Made by a program: the position numbers and the translations under genes. Under the pieces are notes generated by a model that worked only from the letters and a program-made list of their open reading frames with translations, had not been told where the DNA came from and ran no database searches. 64,000 nucleotides of DNA from Duganella lactea (lineage in GTDB: Bacteria > Pseudomonadota > Gammaproteobacteria > Burkholderiales > Burkholderiaceae_D), in assembly GCF_009857505.1 (NCBI RefSeq), contig NZ_WWCP01000018.1:1-64000 (forward strand), written 5' to 3'. Of the stretch, positions 1 through 7,936 are shown one piece after another. How positions within the stretch are numbered: the first letter of the stretch is position 1; the number at the start of each line of letters is the position of its first letter.

Positions 1-246
1 CTTCGTCATGGTGGAGTTTCCTCTGTTGGTTGGTTTTGATCTCGACAATCAAATTTTCCAACAAAATCTCCACCGCCTCATCCCCGCCTGCAGATTTCAG
101 CCCGTACACCAGATTCGACTATAGCTCTCATCGAAGACCAACAGACGCTTTCGGTATCTGCACAACTGCTTACCCGAACGTTCCGCCCGGAGAGTAGTGA
201 GAAGTCGCCGCTTTTTATCAAGTGTCGCTTTGAAGATAAAGACCGG

Positions 247-642
247 TTGGTTTCAGTTTTTGCAGCAAATGTGCTTGCTGCGGCTAAGACAGGGGCGTTA
301 TTTAATACTGCAAACCCAAGCCTGATTCTCTTTACATTGGCGCATCTAGGCGGAGCTGCCGTTTGTTCTCCAGTTTTCTCGGCAGTGGAAGGCAACAGCC
401 TATTGATGGACGAGTTCGCCATGGCCTTAATGGGATATGCGACAGATGAACGCGGACGCGTATTTCGGATGCCAAAAAGTGTCACCGTGGTGGAAGCTTA
501 CTGTGGCGATGAGCAACTTAAACAGACCGCGAAACTTCGATTGGAAGATAAAGCTCTAGTTTATCCGGCTAGAGCTGCTTGGCGAGCTATCGTGGAAGGA
601 AAAGCTCTTTATGGCGTTGACGGCATGCCGGCGCGCCTCTAG
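247..642 (+). CDS. Hypothetical protein, probably N-terminally incomplete
   Basis: Not recognised. The 131-residue reading frame opens at a TTG codon. The same frame stays open upstream to a stop at 37-39 and has no ATG, GTG or TTG between, so either TTG is used or the gene has lost its true 5' end. The upstream open stretch (about 69 codons) also looks protein-like, which favours truncation. The protein is alanine-rich with no signal peptide, membrane span or recognisable motif. It lies 48 nt upstream of a nuclease-like gene on the same strand and could share its transcript. Coding status is plausible but unproven. Confidence 0.35.
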   Translation: MVSVFAANVLAAAKTGALFNTANPSLILFTLAHLGGAAVCSPVFSAVEGNSLLMDEFAMALMGYATDERGRVFRMPKSVTVVEAYCGDEQLKQTAKLRLEDKALVYPARAAWRAIVEGKALYGVDGMPARL

Positions 643-690
643 ATTAGAGTACTAGCACTTTCGTCAAACTCTCATACGCCAAAGGCCCCA

Positions 691-1371
691 ATGTCTCGCT
701 ATGCTCAGCTCACGCCATTTCTGGTATCAAAGCCAGAAGCACAAATTACGCTTTCATTTGATGATTTGGATAAGGTCATCGCTGGAGGTCTTCCTGCCAG
801 TGGTCGGCAATACCACGCATGGTGGGCTAATAATGCATCAAGCCAGCCCCATGCAAAGTTCTGGCTCGATGCTGGCCGTCGTGCATCCCCAGACTTTAAG
901 AACAAGAGAGTAACCTTCACGCTCGACGCTTCGGTGGACACGAGCGAATTGGCAGCAGCTGTGGTGGATGAATCGACCCATCAGGACCTGACGGAGTATG
1001 TTGAAAGTAGCTTGAGCCTGGAACGGGACTTGGAAGACCAGATTGTCAGCCACTTGGATATCCTGGAGCCAGGTCTTACGCTAGTGTCGAGGCAGGAGTC
1101 GAGCGATGTTGGACGACTGGACTTGCTCGCGAGAGACGCTGAGGGACGTACGGTTATTATTGAACTGAAGGCAGGAGAAGCCAAGGACTCGTCGATTGGC
1201 CAGATTGCCCGATATATCGGCTGGTACGGCGAGAAGGAAGGCACCGCGCCGCGCGCCATCTTGGTCGCAAGCGGCTTTGCAGAGCCTGTACGGTGGGCGG
1301 CCAAGGCGATTCCAGGCCTGAAGCTAGTGACTTATCGGGTTCAGTTCGCGTTCGAAGAAGCCACTGTTTAA
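691..1371 (+). CDS. DUF7662 domain protein with C-terminal NucS/EndA-like nuclease domain
   Basis: The 226-residue protein has two parts. Residues about 3-75 look like the DUF7662 module (conserved LP-S-R spacing and WWAN at 44-47). Residues about 105-220 look like the C-terminal DNase domain of the NucS/EndA (DUF91) family, with Asp144 in GRLDLLA, Glu158 and Lys160 in IELK, and Gln171 before a YIGWY segment. This matches a PD-(D/E)XK active site, so DNA cleavage or branched-DNA recognition is likely. The ATG at 691 follows an AAAGG-like ribosome site. Its position at the edge of a defence island suggests a role in defence or in handling incoming DNA, but the pairing with DUF7662 does not by itself show the substrate. 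Confidence 0.65.
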   Translation: MSRYAQLTPFLVSKPEAQITLSFDDLDKVIAGGLPASGRQYHAWWANNASSQPHAKFWLDAGRRASPDFKNKRVTFTLDASVDTSELAAAVVDESTHQDLTEYVESSLSLERDLEDQIVSHLDILEPGLTLVSRQESSDVGRLDLLARDAEGRTVIIELKAGEAKDSSIGQIARYIGWYGEKEGTAPRAILVASGFAEPVRWAAKAIPGLKLVTYRVQFAFEEATV

Positions 1372-1389
1372 CGAGCGACGCTCGTTAAA
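1367..1389. terminator. Stem-loop between convergent genes
   Basis: Perfect inverted repeat TTTAACGAGCG-A-CGCTCGTTAAA overlaps the stop codon of the upstream gene and precedes the 3' end of the convergent HEPN gene. The A/T ends of the stem could serve as U-tracts in both directions, so a bidirectional terminator is likely. A regulatory site is the alternative. Confidence 0.55.
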
Positions 1390-1438
1390 ACGCTGAGCTT
1401 GTGGATGGACCGGTAGTGCGACCCGGCCGCATCGGACG

Positions 1439-2425
1439 CTAATATCGCACACCACACTGCCACAACAAATCTACCCCAAATGGATGACCATGCATTGACA
1501 GGCTGGAGGCCAGATTGCCCGCCAACGCTGCAAGTCTCGAAGAGCAACGGGTTGTCTCGGGTGAATGAACTAGACCATTTCGAACTTTACGTACCTCATG
1601 AAGGTCGTGTGCGGTTGCGGCCGCAAGTTTGCCATCTTGCGATAGTAAATCAATGATGTGCTTCGCCTTTACGTTTTTGCGATTCCCACGTACATGTATA
1701 TGCGGTGAATCATCGTAGAGCTGATTGCAGACCGACTCGATGACAAACCAGGATTGGAGCAGTGACATTGCGAAGTCATTCTTGCTGTACGCGACCTTGC
1801 TCCTGGTGACGAACGCGAGCCATTTCAGAACTCTCGGATGAGCGCAAATGTATTCGAAATTCCTCATTGCGGAATCCAAAGTACTTACCTTAACTTTTGG
1901 CCAACTATAAGGGCTGAATGTAATTTCAGAGGGGACCTCCCCGTGCTTAGAGACATACCGTATGTAGTGTTCTAGGTCTCGCAATTGCTCGTTGATAACG
2001 CGACCGCTTTCCCAATTCCGCCTGACTGGAAACCAATCAATCATGCCGATGGTCGAAGTGTAATCTGGTGCGACTTCACTAGCGGCGATGCCAAAAGGGG
2101 CTGCAACGCGCATAGTTTCTGATTCGATAATGGCTTGCAAAGCATAGGCGTAGTCCAGAAACTCATCCCACCAACTAAGGGCTTTTTCGATTTGCGTCGG
2201 GTCTCCCATCTGGGGGACGTTCGACGCCATTTCCTTGTGATGGAGTAGCACCATGCCGTCAATCGTGATGGCTACCATAAAGGCGGGACAGTCGTAGGCG
2301 TAGCCGATTTCTGCACACATGCCAGTGAAGCGTCGAGCCTCGTCATAAAGGCTTAAGTCTGGACAGCTTCCTATCCAGAACCCTGTCTGCATATAGAACC
2401 CGATGAAGTCATGGATGTGCTGCAA
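1439..2425 (-). CDS. HEPN-domain protein (RNGLVH), function unknown
   Basis: 328 residues, no named family recognised over the N-terminal 200 residues. The C-terminal third has the layout of an Apea-like or RiboL-PSP-type HEPN domain: a helix with SWFVIESVCNQL, then EVRKVRNGLVH with Arg282 and His287 in the R-x4-H arrangement typical of metal-independent HEPN RNases. I chose a TTG start at 2425 because GGAGG lies 6 nt upstream; an in-frame ATG at 2392 is the alternative. No antitoxin-like partner is adjacent. The function, probably RNA cleavage in stress or phage defence, is inferred from the family only. Confidence 0.55.
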   Translation of the reverse strand: MQHIHDFIGFYMQTGFWIGSCPDLSLYDEARRFTGMCAEIGYAYDCPAFMVAITIDGMVLLHHKEMASNVPQMGDPTQIEKALSWWDEFLDYAYALQAIIESETMRVAAPFGIAASEVAPDYTSTIGMIDWFPVRRNWESGRVINEQLRDLEHYIRYVSKHGEVPSEITFSPYSWPKVKVSTLDSAMRNFEYICAHPRVLKWLAFVTRSKVAYSKNDFAMSLLQSWFVIESVCNQLYDDSPHIHVRGNRKNVKAKHIIDLLSQDGKLAAATAHDLHEVRKVRNGLVHSPETTRCSSRLAALAGNLASSLSMHGHPFGVDLLWQCGVRY

Positions 2426-2539
2426 TGGTCGCCTCCATGTATTTTGAGAGGGGGACCTGCATGCTGCTGGGACTCGTGGTTGCGTTGTACATGTTAGTGC
2501 TGCGTTTTTCCCCTAGAAGAGATTAGTTGGTAGCGAGGA

Positions 2540-3340
2540 TTAAAAGAGAGACGCCTGATGAGTGGACCGAGATTCAGGATGTGGGCCTTCTGCATCCTGG
2601 ACGTCATCATTGTCTGCACCTTGCTTCGGTGCAGCGTACGCACGCAACTCCAGCTCGGGGCGCAGCTCAATTAGGACGCGTGCAAATTCCGGGTTCTTTG
2701 AACTGAGCCAGTCGTCACAATGCTCTGGCCGCAGTATTGCCACCCCGCGCTTTTCCTCACCAGGGCGATGGAAGCGCTTCAGTAGTGGATGTTCATCGGC
2801 GTTCAGCGTGAAATGGGTAAAGCTGTGCGATATGGTTCCGTCCTTTTCCTCCCAGCTTCGTCACATGCCAGGGAGGCCAATTGGCTCGCCGCCGGCGAGT
2901 TCAAGTGCCCAACGTTCATGCAGACCTGTCTCCCAGTTCGGTTCGAACACCTTTAGGGCGGGCACAATGCACAGCTGCTGTTGTAGCCAAAAGCGCTTGT
3001 AGGTGACCTTGCTCCCTACTTCTTCTGCGCGGGCATTCATCGTGTCCATAGAAATGCGTGGGGGCTCTGTTAAGGGCTTACCGTCGGCTTTCGCCTTCTC
3101 GATTTTCCGCTCGAATTTTGTCTGCTCTTCCGGCGTCAACTTTTTGAAGGGCCGGTGGCGCTGCGGGACGAATCCGTACGTGCCCAGCAGACCCTTGCGA
3201 CTTCCTTGGTCGTCGTGGATGATGAACGGCGCCAGGCGGTCCTTGTAGATTTCCTCGCGCCAGTCTTCATTGACCTCAATTGGGGTCTTGAACCAATCGA
3301 AGCAGATTTGACGGCTGACGGTGATGTAGTTGACACACAT
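2540..3340 (-). pseudogene. SRAP (HMCES/YedK family) gene broken by one in-frame TGA
   Basis: The reading frame encodes a SOS-response-associated peptidase that would crosslink abasic sites in single-stranded DNA through its N-terminal cysteine. The start is placed at 3340 so that Met is followed directly by Cys (MCVNY), as the mechanism needs; a GTG at 3352 would bury it. Further family residues are Asn102 in MNARAE, Glu133 in the segment before NWETG, and His191 in FHRPGEEKR. Codon 160 is TGA (2861-2863, minus strand), where the family usually has Trp in a GLW motif; the frame continues intact for about 106 codons with good homology. So one TGG-to-TGA change, read-through or a sequencing error explains it. 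SRAP genes often sit beside imuAB-dnaE2, and a dnaE2 fragment lies upstream. Confidence 0.8.
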
Positions 3341-3420
3341 GGCTTTCGACACGAAGTTGAGGCTATCACTATTTTAGCTCTACACGATGCTTTTGAAAGC
3401 TGTCAGCTTCACATGTTGGT

Positions 3421-3438
3421 GTGATAATTGGTGATAAT
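3421..3438. promoter_or_regulatory. Tandem GTGATAAT repeat upstream of the OLD gene
   Basis: GTGATAAT occurs twice with a 10-bp period, about one helical turn, roughly 100 bp upstream of the OLD-family ATPase start in an AT-rich divergent region. Two same-face protein-binding half-sites are possible; no regulator is identified. Confidence 0.25.
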
Positions 3439-3540
3439 GCCACTTGGAAATTATGGTAAAGTAAGTAACTATGATTACCAATAAGAAATATCGAGATTTA
3501 AGGCTGGTTATTTTCCCATTTATGAAAGGACGAAGAACTC

Positions 3541-5028
3541 ATGCAGGATACAGAGAATATCGAGTTAGAGATTCAAGAACTTAAGGGTATCAAGAATTTG
3601 AAATTATCGCTCCCTTTCAAAAAAGGGCTTTATGCGGTGACCGGCGAGAATGGCATTGGCAAGAGTACGACTTTCGCAGCGTTGTCTAAGCTTGTTTACC
3701 GGGGCGCTTTGCAGAATTCGTTCAGAAATGACGGGAGTTCTAATTCAAAAATAACGTTTAAATTAAATGGAACCGAAAACGTTTGGACCAAAACAATTAA
3801 CTGGCAAAGGTCGGATGGAAATTCCGAAATATTTCTTGATGGATTTTATGAGGGAAGTTTGATTTTTGGAAGTCGTTTTAGTGATGCCCATACATCTAGA
3901 ATCGGGAAAACTCAGAAAATTAAAGCAACTGACGTCTGTGACGCAGATGATTTTGTCATTGAAAATTTAGGAAAAATTCTTCGCGATAACCCGTTTGCTT
4001 ATGGTGGGCTCAAGAAGGTAAAATCCAAGTCTATTGCAGAGAATATGGGATTCGGAGGCATTCCCTATTTAATCGAGAAGAACTCGAAATGGCTTTATCA
4101 TTTCAATATGAGTTCGGGCGAATTTTTGCTTATTGGATTGCTTCACTTCATTAGCGAGCGCATAAAATTCAAGACAAAGACTAGAAATCACAACCTTAGT
4201 CTAATAATCATGGATGAAATAGAACTTGCCCTGCATCCATCAGCACAGGAAAGACTTGCGGTTTTTTTAAATAAGATTTCATCTGACTTCAACTTCTGTA
4301 TTTATTTTGCTACTCACAGCGTTCAGATAATCCACAACATACGACCTGACCGTATTTACCACTTGGCTCTGGACATCGCAGGCGATATTGAAATTGTCAA
4401 CCCATGTTACCCTGCTTACGCAACGCGGTGTTTGTACACGGCTGACGGGTTTGACTTTGTTCTACTAGTGGAGGATGAACTTGCAAAGTATTTTGTAGAA
4501 AAAGCTATAAGGGATAACAATATAAATGCTAGCAGACTTATTAAGATACTTCCGTCAGGAGGTTGGGAAAATACATTAAATTTACAGAAGGACCTGATTA
4601 CTTCAAAATTGGCAGGTACAGATTGTAAGGTAATCGCGATTCTGGATGGTGATGTTCAAAATGAGTTTAATTCAAAATACGGAGGAAACTCTAAATTTAA
4701 AGGGCAAATTGTGTCATTCTTGCCAATTCAGAGTTTGGAAAAATATCTTAGGAAGAAGCTCGTAGATAATCCAGATGCTGTATTTGCGAAAAAATTTGGT
4801 GATGCTTTTTATAGTGTAAGAAGCTTGCCGAATATATTGGCAGATTATAATTCAAGGTCGGAGTCCGAGAAGGATAAAAATGGAAAAGGTCTTTTCCTTG
4901 TGCTAAAGAAATGTGCAGAAGAGCAAGGCATTAGTGAAGAATCTTTTAAGCGTGAAACCTGTTCTTTCATTTCCAATTTTGAGAATATTTCGACGCTCTC
5001 TCGCACTCTCATCGGCTTGTGTAGTTAA
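3541..5028 (+). CDS. OLD-family ATP-dependent endonuclease (AAA/ABC ATPase plus TOPRIM)
   Basis: 495 residues. The N-terminal ABC-type ATPase has Walker A GENGIGKST at 35-43, a signature-like SSGE near 191-194, Walker B IIMDE near 222-226 and the switch His259 in ATHS. The C-terminal half is a TOPRIM domain with Glu311 in LLVEDE and Asp369/Asp371 in LDGD. This is the OLD/GajA layout, ATP-regulated DNA cleavage seen in anti-phage systems. The gene is much more AT-rich than its neighbours and sits alone, reading against SRAP and dnaE2 remnants that were probably once adjacent, so it looks like a later insertion. No UvrD-like GajB helicase or reverse transcriptase follows, so it may be a stand-alone class 1-like OLD protein. 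Confidence 0.75.
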   Translation: MQDTENIELEIQELKGIKNLKLSLPFKKGLYAVTGENGIGKSTTFAALSKLVYRGALQNSFRNDGSSNSKITFKLNGTENVWTKTINWQRSDGNSEIFLDGFYEGSLIFGSRFSDAHTSRIGKTQKIKATDVCDADDFVIENLGKILRDNPFAYGGLKKVKSKSIAENMGFGGIPYLIEKNSKWLYHFNMSSGEFLLIGLLHFISERIKFKTKTRNHNLSLIIMDEIELALHPSAQERLAVFLNKISSDFNFCIYFATHSVQIIHNIRPDRIYHLALDIAGDIEIVNPCYPAYATRCLYTADGFDFVLLVEDELAKYFVEKAIRDNNINASRLIKILPSGGWENTLNLQKDLITSKLAGTDCKVIAILDGDVQNEFNSKYGGNSKFKGQIVSFLPIQSLEKYLRKKLVDNPDAVFAKKFGDAFYSVRSLPNILADYNSRSESEKDKNGKGLFLVLKKCAEEQGISEESFKRETCSFISNFENISTLSRTLIGLCS

Positions 5029-5109
5029 AATTGACGAGATAGTGACCATTACATAGGAGATGGGGGCGTGACGTGTAAAATTTTAATGGCGTTGCGTTGC
5101 CTCTCCTCA

Positions 5110-6477
5110 TTACTGAAAATCTCTGGATTTTGTCCGAATCTCTCCCAGCAGTGGACTAAGGTCGACCATGCGTTTTGCCACTAAGTGTCGCACACCGCTT
5201 TCCGACTGCCATATCCCGTAGACGCCGAGCAATTCGGCGCCCATGACTTCCTTGCGATATTCGTCGACCAAGCTTGGCCAGCAAATGACGTTGACCGTTC
5301 CGTGCTCGTCTTCTAGCGTGAGAAATACTACGCCTTTCGCAGTGCCCGGTCGCTGACGCACGGTGACGATGCCGCACGCACGCGCGAGCTGTCTGTCCGC
5401 AAACCCTGCCAGTACATCGCTGGTGACAAATTTGCGCGCTGTCAGAGTCCCTCGCAAGAACGACAGTGGATGACTGCGGAGAGTGAGACCGAGACGTTTG
5501 TAGTCAGTAACTACATCCTCTGCCTCGGTCGGAGCGTCAAGCTCTACAAGCTCTTCTTTAATTTCTGCTGGCCTTAGTAATCCTTTGTCCGGCACGCTGG
5601 ATTTCGCCTGCCAAATCGCTTGTCGTCGGTTCCCCGAGAGCGTTTGAAGAGCGTCTCCCTGAGCCAATTTGTTCATGTCGCCTTCGTCCAAATTCGCGCG
5701 GGAGGCAAGGTCGGTAGTGCTCTTGAACGGCGCGATGGCGCGTGCCTCTTCGATACGCCAAGCGGCTTCCTGTTCCATCCCGTTGATGATGTTCAGACCT
5801 AGCCTCACTGCGGGCTGCATTCCTTTGGTTGGTGGTTCCAGTGTAGCCTCCCAATTGCTGATGCGGACGTCCGGCGGACGCACCTCGATTCCATTACGCT
5901 GCGCATCTTGGACGAGAGAAGAGGGCGAGTAGAAGCCCATTGGCTGACTGTTCAGCAGGGCTGCCAAAAACGCAGCAGGCTCATGGCGCTTAAGCCAGCA
6001 GGAGGCGTAAGCTATCAATGCGAAGGAGTGAGCGTGAGACTCTGGAAATCCATATGCAGCAAAACCTTTGAGCTGACCGATGATGTTGTTTGCAAATGCC
6101 TCGTCGTACCCGCGTCCCAGCATGCCGGACAAAAGGTCGTCTTCGAATTGCGCGAGGTTGCCTTTACGCTGCCATGCCGCCATGGCTCGTCGAAGTGCGT
6201 CCGCCTTGCCAGCAGAGAAACCGGCTGCAACCATCGCAATCGACATGACCTGCTCTTGGAAAATCGGCACGCCGCACTCGGCACAAGCATAGAGGGGGAC
6301 GCCCGAGGCGAGGGCATCTTTAATCTCCAGTCGCTTTTTGACGGCATCGCCGTAGACGTCTCCAACCACCTCAGCCAATGTTTGGTAAGAGCCGTCAGAC
6401 AAGTTCAGGACTTCTGGAATCTCCGGGTCTGGAACATAGTAGGGCGGCGGGGGAATGTCAATGAACTGCATCAGCAA
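5110..6477 (-). pseudogene. dnaE2: DnaE2 C-terminal fragment fused to another gene's 5' end
   Basis: 455 residues. From about residue 69 the protein matches the C-terminal part of the error-prone polymerase DnaE2: the GVPIFQEQ motif, the block around RRAMAAWQRKGNL, ESHAHSFALIAYASCWLKR and a C-terminal OB-fold with GVVFLTLEDEHGTVNV. Full DnaE2 is over 1000 residues; the PHP domain and catalytic palm are missing, so no polymerase activity is possible. Residues 1-70 do not belong to DnaE2. They end in PLYACAECGVP, resembling a Zn-ribbon (CoiA-like/DUF7830-type) protein. The two halves meet at GVP (about 6265-6273), shared by both parents, which suggests recombination at a short homology. Whether the chimera is expressed is unknown. 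Confidence 0.75.
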
Positions 6478-6555
6478 GAATCAGGTTAAATGCAAATCGA
6501 ACTTCCGCGCCGACGTCTGCTTCGTGCCGGCGTCAATAGCGCGTTCGGGACTAGG

Positions 6556-6840
6556 TCAGACCAAAAAATCTTCTTTCTTCTTCCCATCGAGCCACCTTGG
6601 TGCGCGTCCTCGGCCGGTCCAAGTCTCACCAGTTTCGTTGTTGCGATATTTGATTTCAACAGGCTTGCTTGCCTTGCGTACGGTTTTCTGCGTGCTGGAG
6701 AGGTCCGCTAGCGTGATGCCGTACTCATCCATGATGGCTTTAATGTCAGCACAGGCCTTGGATATCTCATCTTTCCGAGTCCGCTCGGCAGCCGCCTTGA
6801 GTTCAGCGATTTGCTTTTGGTAGTCTGCGTAAGTTGGCAT
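6556..6840 (-). CDS. H-NS family nucleoid protein
   Basis: 94 residues. An N-terminal oligomerisation helix (about 5-50) is followed by the H-NS C-terminal DNA-binding motif TGETWTGRGRAPRWL (about 70-84), the AT-hook-like loop that reads AT-rich minor grooves. An AAGGA site lies just upstream of the ATG at 6840. Such short H-NS paralogues are common on betaproteobacterial islands and plasmids, where they silence the AT-rich cargo; here it could repress the surrounding defence genes. It lies 78 nt upstream of the dnaE2 chimera on the same strand, so it probably supplies that remnant's transcript. Confidence 0.85.
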   Translation of the reverse strand: MPTYADYQKQIAELKAAAERTRKDEISKACADIKAIMDEYGITLADLSSTQKTVRKASKPVEIKYRNNETGETWTGRGRAPRWLDGKKKEDFLV

Positions 6841-7024
6841 ATCGGTCCTTTATCAAATAAGATAATTGTACAGGCGCTGCTACTGATTAGTGCTGATGAA
6901 ATGTTGGTTCTCAAACGTTCCAATCTTTAGCGCCGATGGAATTGAAGTGAGCGCTATCCAAGCCAAGTGCGGGTATCCTTTCTGCCAACTTGTCAGAGCC
7001 GTGACCGGTAACTAATTTCAATGG

Positions 7025-7810
7025 ATGCTAATGAGCTCTCTACCGCAAAATTTCGTAAAAGCCATGGGCGATTTTGTTGACCCATTTGTCACCGCCATCG
7101 CCTTGATAAAGCCCGGCGATACCAGAAATCCACCAGGTGACCACGAGGGCACTGGTAACTTCGTCACCATTGATAATCGCATTTATATCGTTACCTGCGA
7201 GCATGTTGCACGCTCGCAAAGTTCGGGAATGTTGGGGTGGACGCCGTTCGGGAGCAATGCGGGGCTGAGCATTCCTGAGTCTTTTCAAAGCGACCCATAC
7301 CCTGTTGATATCGCAGCAACTCGGCTCTCATCGAACAGTTGGACGCTTGTCCCCCACAGAGCACAATGCGCGACAACTGAAATGTTTGCCAACACGCATA
7401 GTCCGGTGGAGGGAGAATTTCTTTACGTGTTCGGGTTCCCGGGCTCGGAGGCGACTGCCGGCTTCGGACAACATTTAATCAGAGGGATAGGCGTCATTAC
7501 GCACGAAGGTCCATATGACCCTGTGCTTCTCAAAGAGAGCCCGGTGCCAAAAGAGGGTATCCATCTCTGTCTGCCTTATCTGCCCGAGGTGGCAGAAGTT
7601 GTTGCCGGCGATAACGGCGTACTTCCACTGGGCGATGGGTTAAGCGGCTCGTTTTTATGGAACACCAGGTACAAAGAGGTAACTGATGCGGGGGGGGCAT
7701 GGAGTCCAACGGATGCGCAGATAACTGGGTTGGTTTGGGGGCATTCGCAAAAAGCAGGGATGCTTATCGCATCTCGTGTCGAAGATTTTCGCCAATTTCT
7801 GGGTATTTGA
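7025..7810 (+). CDS. Trypsin-like serine protease domain protein
   Basis: 261 residues without a signal peptide, so probably cytoplasmic. A chymotrypsin-fold protease is indicated by His60 in VTCEHVA, Asp95 in YPVDIA and the nucleophile Ser207 in DGLSGSF; the spacing of this His-Asp-Ser triad fits the S1 fold. Cytoplasmic trypsin-like proteases are recurrent effectors in bacterial conflict systems. The gene precedes a LA2681-HEPN gene by 126 nt on the same strand, and the two may form one module in which protease and RNase are linked. The start is uncertain: ATG at 7025 or 7031, neither with a clear ribosome site. The substrate is unknown. Confidence 0.6.
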   Translation: MLMSSLPQNFVKAMGDFVDPFVTAIALIKPGDTRNPPGDHEGTGNFVTIDNRIYIVTCEHVARSQSSGMLGWTPFGSNAGLSIPESFQSDPYPVDIAATRLSSNSWTLVPHRAQCATTEMFANTHSPVEGEFLYVFGFPGSEATAGFGQHLIRGIGVITHEGPYDPVLLKESPVPKEGIHLCLPYLPEVAEVVAGDNGVLPLGDGLSGSFLWNTRYKEVTDAGGAWSPTDAQITGLVWGHSQKAGMLIASRVEDFRQFLGI

Positions 7811-7936
7811 TTGTTGAAATAATGTAGGTCCCACTTCCATTCTCTACGGAGTCTAATATCCACCTCAGTCGGCCGGCACTGTAGGCATTGGGTCTACAAG
7901 TTAAAGTTAATTTGTGTAGAGATAGATGAGAGAAAT

